64,000 nucleotides of DNA from Variovorax sp. OAS795 (GTDB lineage Bacteria > Pseudomonadota > Gammaproteobacteria > Burkholderiales > Burkholderiaceae_C): NCBI RefSeq assembly GCF_040546685.1, contig NZ_JBEPOH010000002.1, positions 496,001 to 560,000 on the forward strand, written 5' to 3'. Below are positions 28,661 through 37,068 of this stretch, piece by piece. Each line of letters opens with the position of its first letter. The stretch's first letter is position 1. Both the position numbers and the translations under genes were made by a program. The notes beneath the pieces are model-generated. The model saw only the letters and a list, made by a program, of their open reading frames with translations. It was not told where the DNA came from and did no database searches.

Positions 28661-28744
28661 TTCTGGCAAACGCGCATCCTGCTTGTCAACGGCTTTCAGA
28701 ATAAACAGCTTGTGGAGCCTTCGTTGACAACCGGCATCTGGAAA

Positions 28745-28756
28745 GCTAACGTTAGC
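28745..28756. promoter_or_regulatory. Perfect LacI-type operator
   Basis: GCTAACGTTAGC is a perfect 12-bp palindrome with the central CG of LacI/GalR operators. It lies 38 bp before the FAA-hydrolase ATG and 170 bp from the divergent livH start. It differs by one base from the core of the operator beside the LacI gene (GCTATCGTTAGC). Confidence 0.75.
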
Positions 28757-28794
28757 ATCAGGCATTGGCCACAACGGAAAAAATCGGAACCACC

Positions 28795-29589
28795 ATGCAC
28801 ATCGCCAGATACGCGTTGGACGAATGCGTCCACTACGGAATCATCGAGAACGAGGGCTCGATCGCTCGGCTGGAAAGCTCGCCGCTCGAAGGCCTGAAGC
28901 GCAGCGGCGCCATCGACTCGCTCGCGGCCGTGCGGCTGCTCGCGCCCATCGCGCAGCCGCGCGTGTTCGGCCTCGGCTACAACTACGTCGCGCATTCCCA
29001 CGAGGTGGGCAAGGCGGTGCCGCAGCGGCCCGTGCTGTTCATGAAGCCGAGCACCAGCGTGATCGGTCCGGACGCGTCGATCGTCTATCCCGACGACGGA
29101 CAGAACATCCACTTCGAAGGCGAGCTCACCGTGGTGATCGGCCGGAAGGCGCGCCACGTGTCCGCGGCCGATGCGCTGGACCATGTGCTCGGCTACACCT
29201 GCGGCAACGACGTGAGCGACCGCGTGCTCCAGCGCAGCGAGAGCGAATTCGGCTGCCTGCTCGCGGGCAAGGGCTACGACACCTTCGCGCCGATGGGGCC
29301 GGTGATCGCCACCGGGCTGGACCCGTCGCGGATCGGCATCGTCACGCGCGTCAACGGCGCGGTGCGCCAGAACGGCACGACCGCGGACCTGCTCTTTTCG
29401 GTGCCGGAGATCATTGCCTACCTGAGCCGGTACATGACCCTGCTGCCCGGCGACATGATCATGACCGGCACCCCCGCGGGCGTGGGTCCGATCCAGGTGG
29501 GCGACACCATCGAGGTCGAGATCGAGGGCATCGGCATCCTGCGCAACGGCGTGGTCGCGGAAGATCGCGGCAGCGCGCCGCGCGGGTAG
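28795..29589 (+). CDS. Fumarylacetoacetate hydrolase-family protein
   Basis: A 264-aa FAH-superfamily protein. It has FGLGYNYVAHSHEVG (substrate loop), FMKPSTSVIG, and metal ligands in IHFEGELTVVIG, followed by GYTCGNDVSDR and MIMTGTPAGVGPIQVGD. Members act as hydrolases, hydratases or isomerases/decarboxylases on ring-cleavage products; the DVSDR segment is typical of the HpaG/2-hydroxyhepta-2,4-diene-1,7-dioate isomerase-like group. ATG 28795 is chosen over a TTG at 28765, with ggaacc upstream. Control by the perfect operator at 28745 ties it to the LacI locus. Confidence 0.9.
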   Translation: MHIARYALDECVHYGIIENEGSIARLESSPLEGLKRSGAIDSLAAVRLLAPIAQPRVFGLGYNYVAHSHEVGKAVPQRPVLFMKPSTSVIGPDASIVYPDDGQNIHFEGELTVVIGRKARHVSAADALDHVLGYTCGNDVSDRVLQRSESEFGCLLAGKGYDTFAPMGPVIATGLDPSRIGIVTRVNGAVRQNGTTADLLFSVPEIIAYLSRYMTLLPGDMIMTGTPAGVGPIQVGDTIEVEIEGIGILRNGVVAEDRGSAPRG

Positions 29590-29594
29590 CGGGC

Positions 29595-29614
29595 GGCCGG
29601 GGTCGAAGCCGGCC
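29595..29614. terminator. Hairpin between convergent genes
   Basis: GGCCGG/CCGGCC with an 8-nt loop just after the FAA-hydrolase stop, before the convergent hydrolase gene. No T-run is seen. Confidence 0.35.
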
Positions 29615-29671
29615 TTGAGGGTGTACGGCTTCGTCATCGCGGTGCCCTTCACTCAGGCGAAGGACGATGAC

Positions 29672-30727
29672 TCAACGCACCGTGTCCGCGATCCAGCCGA
29701 GGATGAAGTCGGCGACCTGCAGGTTGTTCCTGTCCTGCATCATCATGTGCGAGTTGCCCTTGAGGCCCACGTCGGGAAGCCGCACCAACGTTGCCCTGCC
29801 GCCTTCGAGACGGTTGATCCGCTCGACCACGGCCTTGCGCGCCTCGTAGCGCGGCTGGCCTGTGAAGACGGGTGCGTCGAGGTGGTCGCCGAACAGCTCC
29901 AGCACGGGAACACCGCGGTAGGCCGCAACCTGCGCGTCGGTGGGAAGAACCGACTGCGCGCCCTCGATGTTGACGACCGCCTTGACCAGGGCCGGACGCA
30001 GCCCGACCAATGCATCGGCAAAGGGCCCTGCGAGCGAGTGCACCACGACGATGGCGGGCCCGATGTCGTCCAGCAGCGCTGCCAGCGCCGGCGGCGCGGT
30101 GCCCATGCCGCCGCCCTCCAGCAGCGCCTCGGCGAAGGGCACGCCCTGCGCGGCGAATTTCGGGAAGGCCTCGACCGGGAACTGGGAGTCGGGATACGCC
30201 GTGCCGTGCGACGGCCCGAAGCGAAAGAGCGGCCAGGCGAGCTCGGCCGTCACCATCAGCACGCTGGGCGGCAGCGCAGAGACGTTCCCCTCTGCCTTCG
30301 CTTCGTTGATGGCTGTCGCATTGAAGCCGGAGCGCCCGCGCCCGGGCGTGTCGACGACATAGACGGCATGGCCCTTGCGCGCGAAGTAAGTCGCCCAGCC
30401 TTCGCGGCCGTCTGGCGTCGTCTCGTAGCTCATGCCGCTCAATCCGCCGCCGTGCACCAGCACGATGGGGAGCGCGCTGGTCCGGACGGCGGGGATGCGG
30501 TAGTGCACGTACATCTGGTTCACCATCACGGTTCCCGGCCGGGCCGGGCCGGCCGGCGACACGCCGGGGTACCTGGACGCGGCGGGCTTTGCATGGACGA
30601 AGAACATGCCTTCGTCCGAGAGGGCCAGCGGCCCGCCGAGCGAGGCCGCCGCGGCCGTCCCGACGCTGGTGCAGCCGACCACCAGCGCACAGGCGATGGC
30701 CGCGATCTTTCCATCGATATGAAGCAT
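29672..30727 (-). CDS. Exported alpha/beta hydrolase, possible lipoprotein
   Basis: A 351-aa alpha/beta hydrolase. The N-terminus IAAIACALVVGC is hydrophobic and ends in a VVGC lipobox-like tetrad, so it may be a lipoprotein; otherwise a signal peptide ending near GTAAAAS is possible. LVHGGGLSGMSYE is the oxyanion loop, VVVHSLAG the nucleophile elbow (Ser, in a variant of GxSxG), and LKGNSHMMMQDRNN carries the probable catalytic His. The substrate is unknown. ATG 30727 is preceded by gagact-type weak RBS. The 260 bases before it hold no convincing gene. Confidence 0.85.
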   Translation of the reverse strand: MLHIDGKIAAIACALVVGCTSVGTAAAASLGGPLALSDEGMFFVHAKPAASRYPGVSPAGPARPGTVMVNQMYVHYRIPAVRTSALPIVLVHGGGLSGMSYETTPDGREGWATYFARKGHAVYVVDTPGRGRSGFNATAINEAKAEGNVSALPPSVLMVTAELAWPLFRFGPSHGTAYPDSQFPVEAFPKFAAQGVPFAEALLEGGGMGTAPPALAALLDDIGPAIVVVHSLAGPFADALVGLRPALVKAVVNIEGAQSVLPTDAQVAAYRGVPVLELFGDHLDAPVFTGQPRYEARKAVVERINRLEGGRATLVRLPDVGLKGNSHMMMQDRNNLQVADFILGWIADTVR

Positions 30728-30990
30728 GAAGAGTCTCCGTCGTGTTCGTGGTGGTGCACGAATTAGAGGTCTTCGGATGCGGTGCGTCCAACGAGGAAAG
30801 CAACTGAACTCATTGGGTCTGCTCATCGGCGAGCCTGCGCCAGGGCACCGCCATTTCGTGACGTATTGCTCGAAAGCCGCGTTTAAAACGTGAACAACTG
30901 TCACATCGGAGCAGGCGCTGATAAATTTTCCTTCCGCCCTTGTGCGGGTCCGGCCATTGGGTACAGCGCGCGCCGGCCACGGAGAATCGA

Positions 30991-31266
30991 ATGCCGCTCA
31001 TGTTCCTGGCGAGGCTTCTTCGCACCCCCCTGCCCGTCCAGGTGGTCCAGCCGGAGGAAATCCGGCATGTGTCGGTGCTGATGGCCACGGGCTTGGTCGA
31101 GGCGAAGATCGCCCCCCTCCAGCGCACCGGCTTCTACGCCGAGCCGGTCACCGCAACCGTGGAGCGCATCACCGAGGAGGGCCTGGCCGAGCTCGCGAAG
31201 ATGGGCGACCTGCCGAAATTCGCCAGGACATCGATGAAATTCGCGCGGGGTCTGCGCTTGATGTGA
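30991..31266 (+). CDS. Hypothetical protein, 91 aa
   Basis: A small basic protein, not recognised. It opens with a short amphipathic segment (MFLARLLRTPLPVQVV), continues with HVSVLMATGLVEAKIAPL, which resembles a small regulatory or winged fold, and ends in a basic MKFARGLRLM tail. GGAG lies 6 nt before the ATG. It stands alone between convergent and divergent neighbours. Confidence 0.6.
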   Translation: MPLMFLARLLRTPLPVQVVQPEEIRHVSVLMATGLVEAKIAPLQRTGFYAEPVTATVERITEEGLAELAKMGDLPKFARTSMKFARGLRLM

Positions 31267-31297
31267 GTCGGCCTTTCGCGGCCTTGCCGGACTCTCC

Positions 31298-31735
31298 CTA
31301 GCCCAGCGCGTCGTTCACCTGTTCGCGGAATTCGGTCAGGCTGACCGCCGTGCCGAGCTCTCGCGGCAACGCGTCGCGCACCGAAAAGACGCCGAGGATC
31401 TTGGTCCCCGCCACCAGCGGCAGATGGCGAAAGCCCCGTTCCAGCATGAGCACCACGGCGTCGGACACCAGCGTTTCGGGCGGCACGCAGATGGGGTTGG
31501 GCGTCATGACTTCGCGCACCGTGGTGCGGTCGGGATCGAGCCCCCGGGCCAGCACGCGGGTCATCAGGTCACGCTCGGTGAGAATGCCCAGCAAGGCGTC
31601 GGGCAGCTCCATCACGAGCACGCTGCCGCAGCTCGCGCGCGTCATGACGCACGCGGCGTCGCGCGCGCTGGCCTGCGGGCCCAGGCTGATCACGTGGCTG
31701 CGCGAGATCGATTGGAAAACGGTGCGCTCGGACAT
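31298..31735 (-). CDS. CBS-domain pair protein
   Basis: A 145-aa protein made of two CBS repeats: ILTERDLMTRVLARG ends the first and HLPLVAGTKILGVFSVRDAL the second, with VREVMTPNPICV between them. CBS pairs bind adenosyl nucleotides and modulate partner proteins. It is the last gene of the 2-oxoacid oxidoreductase operon, 47 nt after the beta subunit, so it may sense energy charge for that enzyme (inference). Confidence 0.9.
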   Translation of the reverse strand: MSERTVFQSISRSHVISLGPQASARDAACVMTRASCGSVLVMELPDALLGILTERDLMTRVLARGLDPDRTTVREVMTPNPICVPPETLVSDAVVLMLERGFRHLPLVAGTKILGVFSVRDALPRELGTAVSLTEFREQVNDALG

Positions 31736-31782
31736 GGTGCGCCCTCCATGGGAAGGATGTGAATGGTGCCGCTGCCCGCGGC

Positions 31783-32838
31783 TCAGCGCAAGGAGGCGTT
31801 GAGCCGCTCCAGCGCCTGGGCGCCGGGACACAGCTCGGCCGTCCCGAGCGCATTGAGTGGCCGGTCGCAGGTGTTGAGCGCGGTGTGCAGGTCGGTGGCC
31901 AGCGGATCGACGTAGAGCAGGCCGGTCACCACCTCGCCCATCTCGTGGTGGCGCTGCATGTAGGCCATGGCGGCATGGCGATCGCCGGGGTCGTAGCCGG
32001 GGTGCAGGCTGCGCAGGCGCAGCAGCGTGCCGTCGTGCTGGCGCACGTCCATCACGTCGCCCGGTTCGATGTCGACGGCGATCTCTTCCCGCGCGCTGAT
32101 GAAGTCGATGCGGCTCACCGCCTCGTTGTGCTCGCGCACGTAGTCGTAGCTCTTGGTGCTGCCGGGGTGGTTGTTGAACGCGACACAGGGGCTGATCACG
32201 TCGATGAAGGCGACGCCGCCGTGGCTGATCGCTCCCTTGACCAGCGGCACCAGCTGCGCCTTGTTGCCTGAGAAACCGCGCCCCACGTAGCTGGCGCCCA
32301 GCTGCAGCGCCATGGCCACGAGGTCCACCGGACTGTCGGTATTGACGACGCCCTTCTTGCTCTTGGAGCCCTGGTCGGCGGTGGCCGAGAACTGGCCCTT
32401 GGTGAGCCCGTAGACGCCGTTGTTCTCCACGATGTAGGCCATGTTCACGCCGCGCCGCATGGCATGGGCGAACTGGCCGAGCCCGATCGACGCCGAATCG
32501 CCGTCGCCCGAAACGCCCAGGTACAGCAGGTCGCGGTTGGCCAGGTTGGCGCCGGTCAGCACGCTGGGCATGCGGCCGTGCACGGTGTTGAAACCGTGCG
32601 ATGCGCCGAGGAAATAATCCGGCGTCTTGGAGCTGCAGCCGATGCCCGAGAGCTTGGCGACGCGGTGCGGTTCGATGTCCAGTTCCCAGCAGGCCTCGAT
32701 GATCGCGGCGGAGATCGAGTCGTGGCCGCAGCCGGCGCACAGCGTCGAGATCTTGCCTTCGTAGTCGCGCCGCGTGTAGCCGACCTTGTTGGTGGCCAGC
32801 GTGGGATGGCGCAGCCGCGGCTTGGCGAGGTAGGTCAT
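31783..32838 (-). CDS. 2-oxoacid:acceptor oxidoreductase beta subunit (TPP)
   Basis: The 351-aa thiamine-diphosphate subunit of a 2-oxoacid oxidoreductase (KorB type). STLCAGCGHDSIS and GIGCSSKTPDYF contribute Cys residues for a [4Fe-4S] cluster. GVSGDGDSASIGLGQF is the Mg-TPP motif (GDGD...), and ENNGVYGLTKGQFSAT completes it. It decarboxylates a 2-oxoacid to the acyl-CoA with reduction of a cluster. The ATG overlaps the alpha gene stop (ATGA), in the operon GltD-like/alpha/beta/CBS. Confidence 0.93.
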   Translation of the reverse strand: MTYLAKPRLRHPTLATNKVGYTRRDYEGKISTLCAGCGHDSISAAIIEACWELDIEPHRVAKLSGIGCSSKTPDYFLGASHGFNTVHGRMPSVLTGANLANRDLLYLGVSGDGDSASIGLGQFAHAMRRGVNMAYIVENNGVYGLTKGQFSATADQGSKSKKGVVNTDSPVDLVAMALQLGASYVGRGFSGNKAQLVPLVKGAISHGGVAFIDVISPCVAFNNHPGSTKSYDYVREHNEAVSRIDFISAREEIAVDIEPGDVMDVRQHDGTLLRLRSLHPGYDPGDRHAAMAYMQRHHEMGEVVTGLLYVDPLATDLHTALNTCDRPLNALGTAELCPGAQALERLNASLR

Positions 32839-34691
32839 GCAGGCTCCCCGGTATGGGTGGTGGCAGCGCCGGATGCCTGCGCCTGCAGGTGCGATCCGAT
32901 GGCCCCGGCGATGAAGCGCGCAGTGATGGGCGTGCCGTCGAAGTGCAGCACCTTCACCAGGCGCGCGGGATCGATGTCCAGTTCGTTCACCAGCAGGCTG
33001 CGCATCTGGGCATCGCGGTTCTGCTCGACCACGAACACCTTGGCGTGCCGCGCCAGGAACCGGGCCACGCTGTCCGGAAACGGAAAGGCGCGCAGCCGCA
33101 GCGCATCGAGGTGGATGCCGCGCGCCTCCAGCGCTTGCAGCGCCTCGTGCATGGCGGGGCTGGTCGAACCGAAGTAGATCACGCCCAGGGCCGTTTCCTC
33201 GGCGGCCGGGCGGAGCACCGGTTGCGGCACCAGCCTGGCCGCGGTCGCGAACTTCTTCAGCAGCCGCTCCATGTTGTAGATGTAGTCCGGCCCGCGCTCC
33301 GAATAGCGGGCGTAGGCGTCGCGCGTGGTGCCGCGCGTGAAGTAGCTGCCCTTGCTCGGATGCGTGCCCGGCAGCGTGCGCCACGGAATGCCGTCGCCGT
33401 CCACGTCCTTGTAGCGGCCGAAGTCGCGTCCGGCCTCGAGCTCTTCGGCGCTCATCACCTTGCCGCGGTCGTAGGCCTTGGCATCGTCCCAGTCGAAGGG
33501 CGCACACAGGCGCTGGTTCATGCCGATGTCCAGGTCGGTCATCACGAACACCGGCGTCTGGAGGCGGTCGGCCAGGTCCAGCGCCGCCGCCGCATGCTCG
33601 AAGCACTCGTGCGGATCCTCGGGGAACAGCAGCACGTGCTTGGTGTCGCCGTGCGAGGCGTAGGCGCAGGCCAGGATGTCGGCCTGCTGCGTGCGTGTCG
33701 GCATGCCGGTGGAAGGGCCGCCGCGCTGCACGTTGATGAGGGTGACGGGAATCTCGGCGAAGTAGGCGAGGCCGATGAATTCGGCCATGAGCGAAATGCC
33801 CGGCCCCGACGTGGCGGTGAACGCCCGCGCGCCGTTCCAGCCGGCACCGACCACCACGCCGATGGAAGCCAGTTCGTCTTCCGCCTGCACGATGGCGAAG
33901 CGGTGCTGTCCGGTGGCCGGGTCGACGCGGAATTTGGCGCAGTACTTCTGGAAGGCCTCGGCCACCGACGATGAAGGCGTGATCGGGTACCACGCCGCCA
34001 CCGTGGCGCCGCCATACACGCAGCCCAGCGCCGCAGCGCTGTTGCCGTCCACGAAGATCCGGTCGCCCACGCGGTCGGCGCGGCGAACCTGGAGCCCCAG
34101 CGACTCGCGCAGGTTCTCCCGCGCGAAGTCGCAGCCCAGGTGCAGCGCCTGCACGTTGGAGGCAAGAAGCTTTTCCTTGCCCTTGTACTGCTCGCCGAAC
34201 AGCGCCTCGATGACCTGGGGCTCGATGCCGAGCAGGATGGCCAGGGCGCCCACGTAGACGATGTTCTTGAACAGCTGGCGCTGGCGCGGATCCTGGTAGA
34301 CCGCGTTGCAGATCTCGGTCAGCGGCATGCCGATGACGCGGATGTCGCTGCGGAATTTCGACGGCGGCAGCGGCCGCGTGCTGTCGTAGAAAAGGTAGCC
34401 GCCAGGTTCCAGCTCGGCCAGGTCGGCGTCCCAGGTCTGCGGGTTCATGGCCACCATCATGTCGGTGCCGCCGCGCCGTCCCAGGTGGCCCGCTTCGGTC
34501 ACGCGCACCTCGTACCAGGTCGGCAGGCCCTGGATGTTGCTGGGAAAGATGTTGCGCGGGCTCACCGGCACGCCCATGCGCAGGATGGCCTTGGCGAACA
34601 GCTCGTTGGCCGAGGCCGAGCCCGAGCCGTTGACATTGGCGAACTTGATGACGAAATCGTTCACCGCCTCGATCTGCGGGACGGCACTCAT
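32835..34691 (-). CDS. 2-oxoacid:acceptor oxidoreductase gamma-alpha fusion subunit
   Basis: A 618-aa KorA-type subunit. Residues about 10-190 are the gamma domain (NGSGSASANELFAKAIL, GRRGGTDMMVAMNP), and residues about 210-600 the alpha domain (WYPITPSSSVAEAF, ATSGPGISLMAEFIGLAYFA, RGGPSTGMPTRTQQAD). The last motif is typical of 2-oxoglutarate and related enzymes. With the beta subunit it forms the CoA-dependent oxidative decarboxylase. Its ATG overlaps the stop of the GltD-like gene. The true substrate (2-oxoglutarate, indolepyruvate or other) is not decided by sequence. Confidence 0.93.
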   Translation of the reverse strand: MSAVPQIEAVNDFVIKFANVNGSGSASANELFAKAILRMGVPVSPRNIFPSNIQGLPTWYEVRVTEAGHLGRRGGTDMMVAMNPQTWDADLAELEPGGYLFYDSTRPLPPSKFRSDIRVIGMPLTEICNAVYQDPRQRQLFKNIVYVGALAILLGIEPQVIEALFGEQYKGKEKLLASNVQALHLGCDFARENLRESLGLQVRRADRVGDRIFVDGNSAAALGCVYGGATVAAWYPITPSSSVAEAFQKYCAKFRVDPATGQHRFAIVQAEDELASIGVVVGAGWNGARAFTATSGPGISLMAEFIGLAYFAEIPVTLINVQRGGPSTGMPTRTQQADILACAYASHGDTKHVLLFPEDPHECFEHAAAALDLADRLQTPVFVMTDLDIGMNQRLCAPFDWDDAKAYDRGKVMSAEELEAGRDFGRYKDVDGDGIPWRTLPGTHPSKGSYFTRGTTRDAYARYSERGPDYIYNMERLLKKFATAARLVPQPVLRPAAEETALGVIYFGSTSPAMHEALQALEARGIHLDALRLRAFPFPDSVARFLARHAKVFVVEQNRDAQMRSLLVNELDIDPARLVKVLHFDGTPITARFIAGAIGSHLQAQASGAATTHTGEPA

Positions 34692-36490
34692 GACGCCACC
34701 CCCTGCCCCGCCGGCGTCATCTTCAGCAGGAACTTCTGCATGTCCCAGGCTCCGGTGGGACAACGCTCGGCGCACAGCCCGCAGTGCAGGCAGACGTCCT
34801 CGTCCTTGACCATCACGCGGCCGGTCTTGAGTCCGCCGGACACGTACAGGTCTTGCGCAAGATTGAGTGCGGGGGCCTTCAGCCTCGTGCGCAGCTCGGC
34901 CTCCTCGCCGTTGGCGGTGAAGCTGATGCAGTCCATCGGGCAGATGTCCACGCAGGCGTCGCATTCGATGCAGGCGGTCTCGTTGAAGACGGTCTGCACG
35001 TCGCAGTTCAGGCAGCGCTCGGCCTCCTTGAAGGCGGTGGCGGCGTCGAAGCCCAGCTCCACTTCCACCCGGATGCTGGCCAGCGCCGTCTCGGCCTTGG
35101 CCCAGGGCACCTTGTAGCGCAGGTCGTTGGAGGTGTCGTTGTCGTAGCTCCACTCGTGGATGCCCATCTTCTGCGACACCAGGTTGGTCATGGGCGCGGG
35201 CCGCACGTACACCGGCTCGGCGCGCAGCAGCTTGTCGATCGACACCGCGGCCTCGTGGCCGTGGGCCACGGCGGTGATGATGTTCTTGGGACCGAAGGCC
35301 GCATCGCCACCGAAGAACACGCGGGGCACGCTCGACTGGAAGGTGTTCTCGTCGAGCACCGGCAGGCCCGACTTGCTGTCGAAGGCGATGCCGCAGTCGC
35401 GCTCGATCCACGGGAAGGCGTTCTCCTGGCCCACAGCCACCAGCACCTCGTCGCATTCGAAGAAGGCGTCCGGTTCGCCGGTAGGCACCAGCGTGCGGCG
35501 CCCGTGTTCGTCGTAGGCGGCCCGCACGCGCTCGAAGCGCATGCCGACCAGCCTGCCCTCTTCGCTGACGAAGGCCCTGGGCACATGGAAGTTGATGATC
35601 GGAATGCCTTCGTGCTGGGCGTCTTCCTTCTCCCAGGGCGAAGCCTTCATTTCATCGAAACCGCTGCGCACGATGACCTTCACGTCGGTGCCGCCCAGGC
35701 GGCGGGCCGATCGGCAGCAGTCCATGGCGGTGTTGCCGCCGCCCAGCACGATCACGCGCCGGCCGATGCGCGTCACGTGCCCGAACGAAACGGAATTGAG
35801 CCAGTCGATGCCGATGTGGATGGCAGCTGCCGCCTCTTGGCGGCCGGGCAGCTCCAGGTCGCGCCCGCGCGGCGCGCCGCAGCCGACGAAGATCGAGTCC
35901 CACCCCTCGGCCATGAGCGCCGCCATCGAGCCGATGCGGGTTCCGCCGCGGAAGTCGATGCCCAGGTCGAGGATGTAGCCGGTCTCCTCGTCGATCACCG
36001 ATTCCGGCAGGCGAAAGCGCGGAATCTGCGTGCGGATGAAGCCGCCGGCCTTGGCGTCGGCGTCGAACACCGTCACCTCGTAGCCCAGCGGGGCGAGGTC
36101 GCGCGCGACGGTGAGCGAGGCCGGGCCCGCGCCGATGCACGCAATGCGCTTGCCGTTGCTGGGTGCGAGCGTCGGCATGCGCGCGCGCACGTCGTCCTTC
36201 ATGTCGGCTGCCACGCGCTTGAGCCGGCAGATCGCCACCGGCTCCGGATCCTGCGCGTTGCTCTGTTCCACGCGCCCGCGCCTGCAGGCAGGCTCGCAGG
36301 GCCGGTCGCAGGTGCGCCCCAGGATGCCCGGGAACACGTTGGAAGCCCAGTTGATCATGTAGGCGTCGCTGTAGCGGCGCTGCGCGATCATGCGGATGTA
36401 TTCGGGAACGGGGGTGTGCGCCGGGCAGGCGTACTGGCAATCGACGACCTTGTGGAAATAGGCCGGGTTCGCAATGTCGGTTCGCTGCAA
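34688..36490 (-). CDS. GltD-like FAD/NAD(P) oxidoreductase with ferredoxin domain
   Basis: A 600-aa electron-transfer subunit. The N-terminal Cys-rich domain (VDCQYACPAHTP, GRTCDRPCEPACRRG) is that of glutamate-synthase small-subunit-like proteins. It is followed by the FAD motif CIGAGPASLTVARDLA and the NAD(P) motif VIVLGGGNTAMDC. A C-terminal pair of [4Fe-4S] motifs is present (CIECDACVDICPMDC and CLHCGLCAERCP). It should pass electrons between the 2-oxoacid oxidoreductase and NAD(P). TTG 36490 is chosen as start because AGGAGG lies 6 nt upstream and the conserved sequence begins there. The order resembles the KorABC 2-oxoglutarate:NADP+ oxidoreductase reported from Azoarcus. Confidence 0.9.
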   Translation of the reverse strand: MQRTDIANPAYFHKVVDCQYACPAHTPVPEYIRMIAQRRYSDAYMINWASNVFPGILGRTCDRPCEPACRRGRVEQSNAQDPEPVAICRLKRVAADMKDDVRARMPTLAPSNGKRIACIGAGPASLTVARDLAPLGYEVTVFDADAKAGGFIRTQIPRFRLPESVIDEETGYILDLGIDFRGGTRIGSMAALMAEGWDSIFVGCGAPRGRDLELPGRQEAAAAIHIGIDWLNSVSFGHVTRIGRRVIVLGGGNTAMDCCRSARRLGGTDVKVIVRSGFDEMKASPWEKEDAQHEGIPIINFHVPRAFVSEEGRLVGMRFERVRAAYDEHGRRTLVPTGEPDAFFECDEVLVAVGQENAFPWIERDCGIAFDSKSGLPVLDENTFQSSVPRVFFGGDAAFGPKNIITAVAHGHEAAVSIDKLLRAEPVYVRPAPMTNLVSQKMGIHEWSYDNDTSNDLRYKVPWAKAETALASIRVEVELGFDAATAFKEAERCLNCDVQTVFNETACIECDACVDICPMDCISFTANGEEAELRTRLKAPALNLAQDLYVSGGLKTGRVMVKDEDVCLHCGLCAERCPTGAWDMQKFLLKMTPAGQGVAS

Positions 36491-36496
36491 GGCGTG

Positions 36497-36502
36497 CCTC
36501 CT
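36497..36502 (-). promoter_or_regulatory. Ribosome-binding site deciding a TTG start
   Basis: AGGAGG (minus strand) with 6-nt spacing to TTG 36490 fixes the start of the GltD-like subunit; no ATG fits the conserved N-terminus. Confidence 0.65.
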
Positions 36503-36597
36503 GACAGTCGCCCGGAACCCCGAGAGGGGCCGGCGGGCGGCGTGCCGCGAGTATGCGCCGCACGTGCGGCCGCAGAGCCTTGGTGAAATCCCGCAGC

Positions 36598-36957
36598 GGT
36601 GGCCGAGGGCATCGACGCCGCCACGCTGAACCTGGGGCGGCGTTCTCGGACTAGGCGTTCCAAGGCCTGGGCGCGCACCTGGACTGGATGGGCCTGGCTG
36701 GGATGACGGTCTTCCGCAAGGTCGACCGCGTGTATCCCGCGAACTGGAAGCTGACGGTCGACGCCTTCCTGGAGGGGTATCACATCCGCATGCTGCACCG
36801 CGACACCATCTATCCGTTCTTTGCCGACGCATACACGGTCAACCTGATGCCGGGCCGCACCAGGACTTGCTGGTGGCGCGGCGAGCCGCGTTCGAGAGTT
36901 CGAGGTGCCGAAGGAACGCGAGGCGCTGTGCAGGCTCGCCACACAACAAATACACTA
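36598..36957 (+). pseudogene. Broken Rieske-type ring-hydroxylating oxygenase fragment
   Basis: The region between 36491 and 37008 holds no intact gene but keeps pieces of the catalytic domain of a Rieske oxygenase alpha subunit in three frames. From 36655 (after an in-frame TAG at 36652) it reads GAHLDW...DRVYPANWKL...EGYHIRMLHRDTIYPFF, with the mononuclear-iron H-x4-H. From 36858 another frame reads HQDLLVAR. From about 36899 a third reads EVPKEREALCRLATQ. No Rieske CxH domain is present. At least two frameshifts, a stop and loss of the N-terminal half mark it as a relic. Confidence 0.8.
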
Positions 36958-37065
36958 ACGGCAAAAGCTTAGGAAAACCAGCACCAACGCAGCGCTGACC
37001 TCGAGCACATGCAAGCTAAGAATGCACTTCACCAAAAAAACAAGTCGCCCGCCGTTAGCGTATTT
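36948..37065. repeat. Separated inverted repeat before the recombinase-like gene
   Basis: AAATACACTAACGGC (36948-36962) and GCCGTTAGCGTATTT (37051-37065) are inverted copies with 14 of 15 bases matching, separated by 88 bp. The right arm ends 3 bases before ATG 37069 of the recombinase-like gene. It may be an operator pair or a recombination site. Confidence 0.6.
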
Positions 37066-37068
37066 TTC

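Noticed and set aside
29590..29652. A minus-strand start reading MTKPYTLKAGFDPG after the hydrolase gene
   Set aside because: It looks like a gene start for about 20 codons but then runs antisense to the FAA-hydrolase gene with shadow-like composition. It may be a relic, but cannot be supported.
30810..31127. A 105-codon minus-strand frame in the 30.7-31.0 kb gap
   Set aside because: More than half is antisense to the better supported 91-aa gene with a good ribosome site; no recognisable motif.
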